The notes: a model not told the origin generated them from the letters alone. A stretch of DNA of 64,000 nt from Flavobacterium frigidimaris (GCA_900129595.1 FQWG01000012.1:122920-186919); one strand, 5' to 3'; counted from the first letter of the stretch, positions 35,010-45,024 are shown. Numbers and translations are program-made.

Positions 35010-38000
35010 ATGAATAATTTTTCATTTTACAAGGATGGAAAAGCTCTTTATTGCCTAATTCTTTCTGGTATACTATTGTCTTTTTCATCTTCATTTGCTC
35101 GAAATTCAGTACAGCAATTCAAATCCACCTTTCAACAACATCAAATTCAAGGAACTATATCGGATGGCAGTGATCCAATGCCAGGTGTAACTATTTCGAT
35201 TAAAAGCAAAACCAATTCATCTACTATTTCAGATTATAATGGACAATATAAGCTTTCAACCTTTCCAAATGATACCCTGGTCATATCATATATTGGTTTT
35301 AAAACATTAATCGTTCCCATTAACGGGCGTCAAATTGTCGATGTTAAATTGATATATGATACGACTGCTTTGCAGGAAGTTAGAATAAATGCCGGTTATT
35401 ATTCTGTTAAAGAAAGTGAACGCACTGGAAATATTGCCCGAATTACTTCAAAAGATATCGAAACACAACCTGTGACCAATGTCCTAGCGACTATGCAAGG
35501 TCGTATGGCAGGTGTAAATATCATACAAAATACCGGTGTGCCAGGTGGTGGCTTTGACATTAAAATTCGAGGTCAAAACAGTATCCGTGCCGAAGGAAAT
35601 GCTCCTCTGTATCTTATAGATGGTGTACCCTACGCATCAGAAACTATAGGATACAATCAAACGGCTACTATTTATCCCACAACTACGAGTCCTCTAAACA
35701 GTATAAATCCAGACTCTATAGAAAGTATTGAGGTTCTAAAAGATGCCGATGCTACAGCAATTTATGGATCAAGAGGCGCTAACGGTGTTGTTTTGATTAC
35801 CACTAAAAAGGGTAAAGCGGGGAAAACAACTTTTAGAGTTAATGCCTCAACAGGTACTGGAACTGTAGGCAAGTTTATGAAACTCATGGACACGTCGCAG
35901 TATCTAGCCATGCGTAATCAAGCTTTTCAAAATGATGGAATTCCCTTTAACTCGTGGGATTATGATGTAAATGGAACATGGGACCAAAACAGATATACTA
36001 ACTGGCAGAAGGAATTAATCGGTGGGACTTCGAGCATAAGTGATCTGCAGGCAAGTATTTCGGGGGGATCCGAAAGAACGCAATTTCTAATTAGTAGTAG
36101 CTATCATACAGAATCTACTGTATTTCCTGGCGACTTTATATATAAAAAAGGAGGTTCTCAAATTAATTTAAACCACCGTTCAGAAGATAATAAATTTAAT
36201 TTAACATTCTCGGCAGGTTATAATCTTCAGAACAATGATCAACCCGCCTTTGACTTTACTTTCGATTCGCGATCTCTCCCTCCTAACGCGCCAAAACTTT
36301 ATACTTCACAAGGAGATTTAAATTGGGAGAATGGAACATGGGATAATCCTTTACGAAACCTTAATGCAAAATTCGAATCGAGTACTAATGATTTGGTGGC
36401 CAATTCGGTATTATCTTATGAACTAATATCGGGACTGACAATTAAAGGCAGTTTTGGATACACATCTCTAAACACAACTGAAACCCGTACTGCTCCTTCT
36501 TCATTATTTAACCCTATATATAATATCACTAGCGCAAATTCATCTCTATACCTTAACAATACAGGACGATCATCATGGACAATCGAGCCTCAAATCAACT
36601 GGGAAAAACAAATAGGACTTGGAAAACTTGAAATTCTCTTTGGATCAACTTTTCAAAGTCAAACAACTTCTAGGCTTTTTCAGATAGGAACAGGATACAG
36701 TTCCAATAGTTTAATTTACAACCTTGGATCGGCTAATTATATTAAAGTGTTATTTAATGATGAAACGTTGTATAAATACCAAGCTTTTTTTGGAAGAATC
36801 AATTATAACTTCAATCAGCGTTATATTATTAATTTAACAGGAAGGCGTGACGGGTCAAGTCGATTTGGGTCAGGCAATCAATTTGCAAATTTCGCAGCAA
36901 TTGGAGCAGCATGGTTAATCTCTAATGAAAATTTTATAAAAAACAGCTCTTGGCTTAGTTTTGCAAAAATAAGATCAAGCTACGGCACAACAGGAAATGA
37001 TCAAATTGGCGACTATCAATTTCTTAATACTTATTCTAACACATCAGGAAAATATGATGGGACAATAGGACTTGAGCCAACCCGACTCTATAATGCTAAT
37101 TTTGGATGGGAAACCAGTAAAAAACTTGAAGTAGCCCTAGAATTAGGCTTTTTTAAAGACCGGCTCTTCACAACAGCATCCTGGTATCAAAATCGTTCAT
37201 CTAACCAGCTAGTTGGTGTTCCATTGCCCGGAACAACAGGTTTTACAGTTTTGCAATCCAATCTCGATGCCACTATTCAAAATAGAGGTCTGGAGCTGAC
37301 TCTTAGAGCCAACAATTTCAGTCGAGAAAATTTCACTTGGTCAACAAATCTTAATCTAACATTCGCCAGAAATAAATTACTTAGTTTCCCGGGATTAGAA
37401 AGTTCTACATATAACCAACAATACAGAATAGGTCAACCTTTAAATATTGAAATTTTATATCAATACAAAGGCATCAATCCACAAACAGGTATCTATGAAT
37501 TTGAAGACATCAACAAGGATGGTAAAATAACATTTCCCGAAGATCGGCAGAAAACAGCTGATCTTACCCCTAAATATTACGGTGGTATCCAAAATCAATT
37601 GCGTTACAAACGATGGAATCTTGACTTTTTATTTCAATTTGTAAAACAGAAAAATCACATATACCCAATGGGATTTGCAGGACAAATGTCCAACCAGCCT
37701 AAAGTAAAAATGGATAGCTGGCAAGTACCCACAGACATTGCGGAATATCAAATTTATACAACAGGATACAACAGTGATGTTGTAACGGCCGAATATTTAT
37801 ACAACAGAAGTGATGCCTCTATCACTGACGCTTCTTATATACGCTTAAAAAACATCTCACTTTCCTATCAACTTCCTTTGAATTTAAATGCTATACAATG
37901 CAAAATTACACTTCAAAGTCAAAACACATTGACTTTTACCAAATATAAGGATGGTGATCCTGAGTTTACCTCCGCGGGATACTTACCTCCTCTTAGAGTA

Positions 38001-38030
38001 ATAACAGCAGGTGTTCAATTAACCTTTTAA
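35010..38030 (+). CDS. susC: SusC/RagA TonB-dependent transporter (peptide-associated locus)
   Basis: This 1006-residue outer-membrane channel has an N-terminal signal, a carboxypeptidase-regulatory-like domain (QGTISDGSDPMPGVTISIKSKTNSSTISDYNGQYKLSTFP, about 48-118) and the SusC plug signature (MQGRMAGVNIIQNTGVPGGGFDIKIRGQNSI, APLYLIDGVPYAS, SIEVLKDADATAIYGSRGANGVVLITTKKGKAG). The barrel ends in VQLTF. It is not accompanied by any glycoside hydrolase; a SusD follows after 10 bp and an S9 peptidase after that. Import of peptides rather than glycans is therefore the better guess. The upstream region carries the folded RNA and the 18-bp palindrome. Confidence 0.93.
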   Translation: MNNFSFYKDGKALYCLILSGILLSFSSSFARNSVQQFKSTFQQHQIQGTISDGSDPMPGVTISIKSKTNSSTISDYNGQYKLSTFPNDTLVISYIGFKTLIVPINGRQIVDVKLIYDTTALQEVRINAGYYSVKESERTGNIARITSKDIETQPVTNVLATMQGRMAGVNIIQNTGVPGGGFDIKIRGQNSIRAEGNAPLYLIDGVPYASETIGYNQTATIYPTTTSPLNSINPDSIESIEVLKDADATAIYGSRGANGVVLITTKKGKAGKTTFRVNASTGTGTVGKFMKLMDTSQYLAMRNQAFQNDGIPFNSWDYDVNGTWDQNRYTNWQKELIGGTSSISDLQASISGGSERTQFLISSSYHTESTVFPGDFIYKKGGSQINLNHRSEDNKFNLTFSAGYNLQNNDQPAFDFTFDSRSLPPNAPKLYTSQGDLNWENGTWDNPLRNLNAKFESSTNDLVANSVLSYELISGLTIKGSFGYTSLNTTETRTAPSSLFNPIYNITSANSSLYLNNTGRSSWTIEPQINWEKQIGLGKLEILFGSTFQSQTTSRLFQIGTGYSSNSLIYNLGSANYIKVLFNDETLYKYQAFFGRINYNFNQRYIINLTGRRDGSSRFGSGNQFANFAAIGAAWLISNENFIKNSSWLSFAKIRSSYGTTGNDQIGDYQFLNTYSNTSGKYDGTIGLEPTRLYNANFGWETSKKLEVALELGFFKDRLFTTASWYQNRSSNQLVGVPLPGTTGFTVLQSNLDATIQNRGLELTLRANNFSRENFTWSTNLNLTFARNKLLSFPGLESSTYNQQYRIGQPLNIEILYQYKGINPQTGIYEFEDINKDGKITFPEDRQKTADLTPKYYGGIQNQLRYKRWNLDFLFQFVKQKNHIYPMGFAGQMSNQPKVKMDSWQVPTDIAEYQIYTTGYNSDVVTAEYLYNRSDASITDASYIRLKNISLSYQLPLNLNAIQCKITLQSQNTLTFTKYKDGDPEFTSAGYLPPLRVITAGVQLTF

Positions 38031-38040
38031 ATCAATTATC

Positions 38041-39432
38041 ATGAAAACATCATATTTTAATGGCAAACAATTTATTTTAATCGCAGTTCTACAATTACTA
38101 ATAAATTCCTGCGATTCCTTCGTAGAGGTTGACCTTCCTAAATCACAACTTAATAATGTTAGTGTTTTTGAAGATTATGCTACAGCAAATGCAGCACTCA
38201 CAGATGTATATTCAAAAATTAGAGATAAAGGAATGCTTACCGGCATTGACACAGGATTATCCAATGAACTGGGAAATTACACTGACGAAATAATACCTTT
38301 TGGAACACCTTCAAATTCTAGCTTTAACTTTTATAATACTAATTTATTGGCAGATAATCCTGAAATTACAGAATATTGGAATGCTACCTATAATCAAATA
38401 TATGCCTTAAATGCAGTGATAGAAGGTCTTGAAGCAAGTACAATACTATCCGAAAAAAATAAAACACAATTACTGGGTGAAGCGCTATTTGTTCGCGGGT
38501 TATTGCACTTTTACTTGGTGAATATTTTTGGTGACATCCCTTATATTAAAATAACGGATTATAATAAAAATAAAATTGTAAGCAGACTGCCAACAGCGCT
38601 AGTTTATCAGAATATTGTGAGTGATTTGGAAAGCTCAATTTCATTATTGCCTTACAATTATAGTTCTTCTGAAAGAATTCGTCCGAGTAAAAATGTAGCT
38701 AATGCTTTTTTATCCCGAGTGTATTTATATATGAAATCATACGTAGAAGCCTCTAATAGTGCTTCTTCTATCATAAATCAATCAGAATTATTTGAATTGG
38801 AACAAAATACGGATAAAGTCTTTTTATTAAATTCAAAAGAAACAATATGGCAGCTACAATCATCTGAACCTGGACAAAATACCTTAGAGGCGATAACATT
38901 TATATTCGAATCCGGACCACCTCTTATGTTGGCTTTGAATACTAATTTAGTTCAATCTTTCTCAACAACTGATTTAAGAAAATCTAGTTGGATAAAGACT
39001 ATAAGTGATGGGACATCCACTTGGTACCATGCCTACAAATACAAAGAACAAAACTTCACTTCAGTTTCCAAAGAATATTCCATCATACTGCGCCTGGCAG
39101 AGCAATATCTTATAAGGGCTGAAGCAAGAGCGCATCAAGGGGATTTAATTGGTGCAAAAGAAGATTTAAATACAATTAGGCGCCGTGCAGGACTAGAAGA
39201 CTCTTCTGCAACTACGCAGCTAGAAATATTGGATGCTATACTGCAAGAAAGAAGATGGGAACTCTTTACAGAACATGGACATCGTTTTTTTGATCTGAAG
39301 CGATTTAACAAAATTGATTCGGTCATATCGGCTATAAAACCAGGATGGAATACAAATGATGCTTTGTTACCAATCCCTCAAAATGAAATAAGCACCAATC
39401 CAAATCTTCGACCTCAAAATCCAGGATATTAA
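38041..39432 (+). CDS. susD: SusD/RagB family lipoprotein (peptide-associated locus)
   Basis: This surface lipoprotein partners the SusC channel. Its signal is LIAVLQLLINSC (lipobox Cys). RagB features include GEALFVRGLLHFYLVNIFGDIPYI, YSIILRLAEQYLIRAEARAHQGDLIGAKEDLNTIRRRAG and ILQERRWELFTEHGHRFFDLKRF, ending NPNLRPQNPGY. At 463 residues it is of usual size. It starts 10 bp after susC and is followed by the peptidase gene 12 bp on, making a clear three-gene operon. Confidence 0.93.
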   Translation: MKTSYFNGKQFILIAVLQLLINSCDSFVEVDLPKSQLNNVSVFEDYATANAALTDVYSKIRDKGMLTGIDTGLSNELGNYTDEIIPFGTPSNSSFNFYNTNLLADNPEITEYWNATYNQIYALNAVIEGLEASTILSEKNKTQLLGEALFVRGLLHFYLVNIFGDIPYIKITDYNKNKIVSRLPTALVYQNIVSDLESSISLLPYNYSSSERIRPSKNVANAFLSRVYLYMKSYVEASNSASSIINQSELFELEQNTDKVFLLNSKETIWQLQSSEPGQNTLEAITFIFESGPPLMLALNTNLVQSFSTTDLRKSSWIKTISDGTSTWYHAYKYKEQNFTSVSKEYSIILRLAEQYLIRAEARAHQGDLIGAKEDLNTIRRRAGLEDSSATTQLEILDAILQERRWELFTEHGHRFFDLKRFNKIDSVISAIKPGWNTNDALLPIPQNEISTNPNLRPQNPGY

Positions 39433-39444
39433 ATTTAGAGAATT

Positions 39445-42114
39445 ATGTCAAAGAGCCACAATACAAAGGAGATTTTTAGTCAACTGACAAATTTCATCTC
39501 CATCAAAACAGTTTTATTTTTATTTTTTATTTTGCCATTAGTAACCTGTTCCTTATGGGGACAGGTGGTGCAAAAAAAAGATCTTACACCTGAGCAGTAT
39601 TCTCAATGGGGAATCATGAGTCTTGAAAAAGTTTCTCCTAATAACCAATGGGTAAGCTACAACATAAGTTATGATAATATTATAGATACCCTTTTTGTTC
39701 GTGAAGTAAACAACCATAAAACCTATAATTATTCTTCTGTGCAACTCTCCACATTTACAAAACACAATGCATTTGTTTGCTTAAATAAAGAGGGGTTACA
39801 AATTCTAGATTTAACAACCGGAAAAAAGGAACTTATAAAATACGTTCATGAATTTGCCTACTCTTCTCTTACTGATAATTTAATTTTTATTATAAATTCC
39901 ATAAACGATCATAATAAACTAATCATCAGAACTCCTGGTGGAAAAATAGTAAAACAAATCAATGAAATTAATTCTTATTCATTAAGTCCCGATAATAACC
40001 ATTTGGTTTATAGCGCTTCGTCTCAGCGCTCTTCTAGTGTAAAATTACTAGCTTTAAAAAATGTAAATGAACAAAAATCGATTACACCAAATATAAACTA
40101 TAATTCTCAAGGCTTTACCTGGCAAAAAGAAGGTAAATCCCTTGCCTTTATAGCCAAATCAAATGAGACGCTCAAAACCTCATTATTCTATTATACATTG
40201 CAAGATCAAAAATTATATGAATTAAACCCTGATAAAAATTCCAATTTTCCAAAAGATAGCTTTATTTCTAATGAAGACTCATCTAATTTGACAATATCAG
40301 ATGACATGCAAAGAGTTTTTTTTAATGTGAAATCTAAAACTTCAACTGACAATTTTAAAGAAACCTCAACGGTAGAGATATGGAGTACAAATGATAAATT
40401 ACTCTTCCCTGAACAAGTAAAAAATGGCGAGCCCGACACGAGCCCGAAGGTTGATATGTGGATACCAGCGTCGGGAGCTATAATTCAAATCACAACAAAT
40501 GAATTTCCAAACTTAATTCTTTCAGGTGATCAGCAATATGCTTTTTTATCCAATCCTCTAGCATATGAACCTCAAATTGAAAATAGGGATGGTCCAAGGG
40601 ATATCTATATTATGAACCTTGCCACATTCACAAAAAAACTTTTTCTAACTAAACATAATGCTAGTTTTTTACAAATAATACCTTCTCCAAAAGGTCAATA
40701 CATTTCTTATTTTCAAGATAGAGATTGGTGGGTTTATGATATCACAGCTAATACGCATTCAAATATTACAAGCAAAATAAAAACTGAATTTAGAGGAATA
40801 GATACTGCATTTTTATCCATAACAATGTCAGAGATTGCTGGGTGGACCAATGATGACAAAGAAATCCTCTTGTATGATAAATATGATTTATGGGCTATTA
40901 AAGCAGATGGAAGTTCTTTTAAAAGATTAACCAGAGGACGCGAGTCACAAATAACATACAGAATTGCAAATATTCCCAATAGAGCTGCTATAACTGGTAT
41001 TTTCGATGGCCTTACTGTTTATAATTTTGATATAAAAAAAGAACTTTTATTACATGGGCAGGGTGATGATGGAAAAACGGGTTATTTTAAATGGTCCCCT
41101 AATTTAGGCGCTCAAACTATTATCTATGATGATAAATTGATTGATCAGCTTGTTTATACTTCCAAAAAGCAAAATTGGTTTTATAAAGAACAAAAGTTTA
41201 ACCTTTCTCCTCAAATAATGATAAAGAATAAGCAGTTACAACCTACTGCTGTGTTTCAAAGCAATCCTCAGCAAAAAAAGTTTCATTGGGGAAGATCAGA
41301 ATTAATAGAATATCAAAATTCTATTGGAAAAACAATGAAAAGTATACTGTATTATCCCGCAAATTTTGATCCTAAAAAACAATATCCTATGATAGTGAAT
41401 ATTTACCAAATACAGTCCAAATACCTTCATAAATATAAATACCCCACTTCCTACACGGAAGATGGTTTTAATGAAATTCTCTGGACAACCCAGGGCTACT
41501 TTGTATTGCTTCCTGATATTACTTTAGAATATCAAAATCCAGGTTTTTCAGCCCTTGATTGTGTTACTGCTGCAACCAAAAAAGTACTTACCAAAGGAAT
41601 TATAAATCCTTACAAAATCGGAATCATGGGACATTCCTTGGGAGGATATGAGGTCTCATTTATAAGTTCTCAAACAAATCTATTTACAACTGCAATTGCT
41701 GGAGGGGCAATTACCGATCTTTACAGTTATTATTTTACCTTAGGTAGAGACCTAGCCAAAGGAAATATGTGGCGCTTTACAGGTGGACAATGGGACATAA
41801 AGCAAACGCCTTTTGAAATACCTGAGGTGTATTATAAAAACTCTCCTATTTCTCATGCAGACAAGATTAATATACCGCTCCTCTTATGGACAGGCAAGAA
41901 TGACGGAAATGTAGATCCACATCAAACTATGGAACTTTACTTGGCTCTTCGTACACTGCGTAAAAAAAGTATAATGTTGATATATCCAGATGAAGGCCAT
42001 TCTATTATGAAACCGGCTAATCAAAAAGATTTTACCGATCGTGTTCAAGCTTGGTTTGCTTATTTTTTAAAAGATGACGAGTCGGCAAAATGGGTAACCG
42101 AAGGACTAAAATAA
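39445..42114 (+). CDS. S9 family (prolyl-oligopeptidase type) peptidase
   Basis: This 889-residue serine peptidase has a beta-propeller N-terminal part and an alpha/beta-hydrolase C-terminal domain. The triad is visible: Ser731 in MGHSLGGYE, Asp820 in WTGKNDGNVDPHQ and His852 in YPDEGHSI. A hydrophobic segment at about 20-40 (TVLFLFFILPLVTCSLWGQ) acts as signal peptide or anchor, so it works outside the cytoplasm. Such peptidases cut peptides that fit into the propeller funnel. As third gene of the susC-susD operon it probably digests peptides before or after import. It could also process the DUF6520 peptide made just downstream. Confidence 0.85.
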   Translation: MSKSHNTKEIFSQLTNFISIKTVLFLFFILPLVTCSLWGQVVQKKDLTPEQYSQWGIMSLEKVSPNNQWVSYNISYDNIIDTLFVREVNNHKTYNYSSVQLSTFTKHNAFVCLNKEGLQILDLTTGKKELIKYVHEFAYSSLTDNLIFIINSINDHNKLIIRTPGGKIVKQINEINSYSLSPDNNHLVYSASSQRSSSVKLLALKNVNEQKSITPNINYNSQGFTWQKEGKSLAFIAKSNETLKTSLFYYTLQDQKLYELNPDKNSNFPKDSFISNEDSSNLTISDDMQRVFFNVKSKTSTDNFKETSTVEIWSTNDKLLFPEQVKNGEPDTSPKVDMWIPASGAIIQITTNEFPNLILSGDQQYAFLSNPLAYEPQIENRDGPRDIYIMNLATFTKKLFLTKHNASFLQIIPSPKGQYISYFQDRDWWVYDITANTHSNITSKIKTEFRGIDTAFLSITMSEIAGWTNDDKEILLYDKYDLWAIKADGSSFKRLTRGRESQITYRIANIPNRAAITGIFDGLTVYNFDIKKELLLHGQGDDGKTGYFKWSPNLGAQTIIYDDKLIDQLVYTSKKQNWFYKEQKFNLSPQIMIKNKQLQPTAVFQSNPQQKKFHWGRSELIEYQNSIGKTMKSILYYPANFDPKKQYPMIVNIYQIQSKYLHKYKYPTSYTEDGFNEILWTTQGYFVLLPDITLEYQNPGFSALDCVTAATKKVLTKGIINPYKIGIMGHSLGGYEVSFISSQTNLFTTAIAGGAITDLYSYYFTLGRDLAKGNMWRFTGGQWDIKQTPFEIPEVYYKNSPISHADKINIPLLLWTGKNDGNVDPHQTMELYLALRTLRKKSIMLIYPDEGHSIMKPANQKDFTDRVQAWFAYFLKDDESAKWVTEGLK

Positions 42115-42137
42115 TAACTATGCATAACAAAAAGCAA

Positions 42138-42161
42138 TGCAGTTCCATAATTGGAACTGCA
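42138..42161. terminator. Hairpin between convergent genes
   Basis: TGCAGTTCCA, TAAT loop, TGGAACTGCA form a perfect 10-bp stem between the peptidase and DUF6520 genes, which converge. It is a probable terminator, although there is no long T-run. Confidence 0.6.
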
Positions 42162-42186
42162 CCGCCTTAATCAGATCGTCAAACTT

Positions 42187-42465
42187 TTAGTTTGCAGGTC
42201 GATAAAGTAATTCAGTACAATTGGATTCCGGCGTAGGTTTACCAAAAGCCTGAGGTCCCGTGTCGCCATTAAGACGACAAACAGGTCCTTGCTGTGTATC
42301 ACAATTTACCCTGATATTACAAATTCCTTGTGGATTACGAACATATCCATACTTGGGTAGGGGGTTCGTAGAGCTACTTTGCATTGAAGTTGTTACAAAA
42401 GCTCCCGCAATTCCAAAGGCGACAACTGCAAAAGGCATCACATTTTTTAAAAATAACGTTTTCAT
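42187..42465 (-). CDS. DUF6520 family secreted cysteine-containing peptide
   Basis: This 92-residue precursor begins MKTLFLKNVMPFAVVAFGIAGAF, an uncleaved or cleaved signal. The short mature part has four cysteines (49, 55, 63, 83), a GYVRNP motif and the ending CTELLYRPAN. This is the DUF6520 pattern of Bacteroidetes. The even number of cysteines suggests two disulfides. It lies next to a MauE-type redox-related membrane protein on the same strand, which fits oxidative folding. The role of DUF6520 peptides is unknown; I infer secretion and possibly signalling or antagonism. Confidence 0.75.
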   Translation of the reverse strand: MKTLFLKNVMPFAVVAFGIAGAFVTTSMQSSSTNPLPKYGYVRNPQGICNIRVNCDTQQGPVCRLNGDTGPQAFGKPTPESNCTELLYRPAN

Positions 42466-42564
42466 AATAATAAATATTAAATTAAACCATGATCTACTTT
42501 TTTCTACAGGTGTTCGATCTTTTTCCTGATACTGGCCAGTATATTTTGAGTATCATTTCGTATT

Positions 42565-44091
42565 TTATTTTATGACACTCATTTCTTTTTTTATTCTTGC
42601 TTCTAGGCTATAAACAGACACCTTATCATCTATCAAAGCATACAAGTGAGTACTAGTCACTATAAAGGACCTAAGTTTTTTATCCTTGATTCCATAGATA
42701 GCAAAACTCAATAAATAGCTGTTTTTTTCCAGATTATAAACATCAATTATAAAAGCTTGTTGCCATAATTTTTTGTCTTCAAAACGTCCTGGTATTTTTG
42801 AATGTACAAACAATAGGTTATGAGATTCTGCAATATGTGCATTAACTATTAGTGGAGGAGCAGCCATTTTTCTCTCAGTACTGTCTTTCAGATACGCAAC
42901 TTTAATTTTAGCATGTGATATTGTATCAATTGTGTGGCCACGATAAGAAACTTTTAAATTATTATCGGCAACGATAAATTCATTTCTGTAATAGTGTACA
43001 TAAATCATTTGTTTCAATTTCTGGCTATATATAAGCATACCATCAGTATCAAACACACCATCAATTTGCTGGCGTAGAAGTGTATTGTTATATGTGATTT
43101 TTGGAGACTTATCAAATTTGTAAATACCTAAAATATGTGACGCCTTTCTACCGCTATTAGACCTAAATACAACAGTAGAACTGTCTATTGGCTCACCCTC
43201 TGAAAAATATGGAATTCCTTTTAACTCTTTTGTTATTTTCCAATCCGACGTTTTCCCTCTAAAAATACAAGGAGCAGTCCCGTCGATTAAATAAAAATAA
43301 GATCCTCTTACCAAGATTTGGACCCTTTTAAAAGGAATCTCTTTCGGCTCTAAAAATATTTTAAATACTTTTTTATTATTAAAATTTCTATCAAATGATT
43401 CGATGTGTAAAGGATCTGTATAATTTCCGAGATAGATACGATGACCATCATAACCTGCAAAATAATAAGAATTGAATTTTAAATCAATAGTTTTTTGTAA
43501 CAGAATAGGATGCTGAGGATAACGCCTGATAAATGGATTTTCATGCTGCATAATTTGCTCAGAGGATAAAAACAAAAGGACTATTACCAATATACTACAG
43601 GTCATTGAAATAAGGATAGCCTTTATTTCTTCAGAAGGTGGGCAAAAGAATTTACGCCCCATATTAATATTGTTCTTCAGAAGTAGTGCAGACACTCCCA
43701 GGAGTACAAAAACAATATTGAAAACTAGATGCACATTCCAGCTCATATCTTCAAGTATCCCACCACAGGAACAAGGTACAAATGAACTAAAATGCAAAAC
43801 TATAAAAATATAAGCTGTAAACATTGTCATTATACATATACAAGCAAATAAACCTATCTTTCTGAGCTTGTGGATAATTAGTAAAATAACTATCATCAAT
43901 TCAGTCAAAGGTACTAGCCAAGAGATCCACGAAGCGAAAGCACTTAATAAAGGAGATTGTCCCAGCTGGACTTGAAAGTTTTCAAAATCTAGTAACTTGC
44001 TTATTGAAGCGTAAACAAATAGAAGAATATATAAAAGACAAACTACTTCTGTAAATACACTTTTGAAATTGACTTGAAATTTCATAATCAT
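42565..44091 (-). CDS. MauE/DoxX-like membrane protein fused to a beta-propeller-like domain
   Basis: The first 170 residues are a four-helix MauE/DoxX-type membrane unit with the cysteine motif PCSCGG (106-111). MauE-type proteins are linked to disulfide formation in other systems. After a fifth membrane segment (about 157-178) comes a 310-residue extracytoplasmic region of repeated beta-hairpins (DGHRIYLGNYTDPLHIESFD, RGSYFYLIDGT, FDTDGMLIYSQ). It resembles the six-bladed propellers (BF3164/TolB-like type) found with small secreted Bacteroidetes peptides. It is 99 bp upstream of DUF6520 on the same strand. A role in folding or anchoring the cysteine peptide is inferred. Confidence 0.7.
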   Translation of the reverse strand: MIMKFQVNFKSVFTEVVCLLYILLFVYASISKLLDFENFQVQLGQSPLLSAFASWISWLVPLTELMIVILLIIHKLRKIGLFACICIMTMFTAYIFIVLHFSSFVPCSCGGILEDMSWNVHLVFNIVFVLLGVSALLLKNNINMGRKFFCPPSEEIKAILISMTCSILVIVLLFLSSEQIMQHENPFIRRYPQHPILLQKTIDLKFNSYYFAGYDGHRIYLGNYTDPLHIESFDRNFNNKKVFKIFLEPKEIPFKRVQILVRGSYFYLIDGTAPCIFRGKTSDWKITKELKGIPYFSEGEPIDSSTVVFRSNSGRKASHILGIYKFDKSPKITYNNTLLRQQIDGVFDTDGMLIYSQKLKQMIYVHYYRNEFIVADNNLKVSYRGHTIDTISHAKIKVAYLKDSTERKMAAPPLIVNAHIAESHNLLFVHSKIPGRFEDKKLWQQAFIIDVYNLEKNSYLLSFAIYGIKDKKLRSFIVTSTHLYALIDDKVSVYSLEARIKKEMSVIK

Positions 44092-44496
44092 GAAGTTTAT
44101 AATTTTACACTTTACTTGCTTACAAAAGCAAATGGAAAAAGAGCATGTACAAATGTAAAAGTGTTATTTTAAAAATATGATGTCAAAAACCAGTCAAAAG
44201 TTTGCAAAAACCAGTCAATTTATAAATTGATTTAACACAAAAACAAACTTTCGATAAAATATAACAACTTTAATTTTTATTTTCTTACTCATAAAAAAAC
44301 AGTTATTTATACGGTAGCTATATCTTTTTTAAAGAATTATTTTGCAACTTACTAATTAGAAAGATTGTGGAAAATCGCAAAATAAAAGAAAAGCGGTTAC
44401 GTAAGGTTAATTCTAAAGATAGAACCTCGACATAATCCCAAATATTTTTTTTTAAACTGACTTTTAATAAGTCTTCAAGGATTATAAAAATCTCGA
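44092..44496. other. AT-rich intergenic stretch
   Basis: Non-coding sequence between the MauE gene and the oriT-like hairpins. I see A/T runs but no convincing open frame or repeat. It should contain the leftward promoter of the MauE-DUF6520 pair. Confidence 0.45.
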
Positions 44497-44585
44497 AGAC
44501 CACCTCGTTCCTGTGGTCTGGCAAGATGAACGGTTGTTAAACAACCGCCTATCTTGCCACCTATTACCTCGGAACTCGGTGGTGG
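44497..44585 (+). other. oriT: Candidate origin of transfer (oriT) hairpin cluster
   Basis: Three inverted repeats lie in 89 bp just before the mobilisation genes. The first is AGACCAC/GTGGTCT (44497-44503 with 44513-44519). The second nests GGCAAGAT/ATCTTGCC (44520-44527 with 44551-44558) around CGGTTGT TAA ACAACCG (44531-44547). The third is CCACC/GGTGG (44557-44561 with 44581-44585). Stacked inverted repeats beside a relaxase operon are the usual look of an oriT. The nick site cannot be placed from sequence alone. Confidence 0.6.
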
Positions 44586-44628
44586 AGACACTAAAAGAAA
44601 AAGAGTTTGAAAATAATGAAAATGAAAG

Positions 44629-45024
44629 ATGATGAAAAGAGAAAATTCAAACAGAACACGAATTGTAGGACTGCGATTCACTCCCATGGAGTATGCCGAA
44701 CTGGAAAAAAGATTTAGAGCAAGTACCTGCCGAAAATTAAGTGACCATATAAGAAGGCACTTATTTAACAAACCTATTGTAACAACTTACCGCAATGCTT
44801 CTTTTGATGATTATATAGAAGAAACAATAACTCTCAACAGTGAGCTTAATTCAATAGGAAATAACATCAACCAGATTGCTAAAAAGATGAATTCTTTTAA
44901 GACTATATCGGAATTTAAAACACAGGTATTCTGGTTTGAAGTAGATAAAAAGAAGCTATTAGAAAAAATAGAGGAAATTAAAATACACTCTCAAAAACTC
45001 TCAGAGCAATGGTTGCAATTATAA
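44629..45024 (+). CDS. mobA: Mobilisation accessory protein (RHH, MobC-like)
   Basis: This 131-residue relaxosome protein has an N-terminal ribbon-helix-helix DNA-binding domain (NRTRIVGLRFTPMEYAELEKRFRAST, SDHIRRHLF). It also has the mobilisation-protein signature LNSIGNNINQIAKKMNS and a coiled C-terminus. It should bind oriT just upstream and help the relaxase nick. It overlaps the relaxase gene by 16 bp. Naming follows Bacteroidetes usage (MobA); in Pfam terms it is the MobC family. Confidence 0.88.
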   Translation: MMKRENSNRTRIVGLRFTPMEYAELEKRFRASTCRKLSDHIRRHLFNKPIVTTYRNASFDDYIEETITLNSELNSIGNNINQIAKKMNSFKTISEFKTQVFWFEVDKKKLLEKIEEIKIHSQKLSEQWLQL

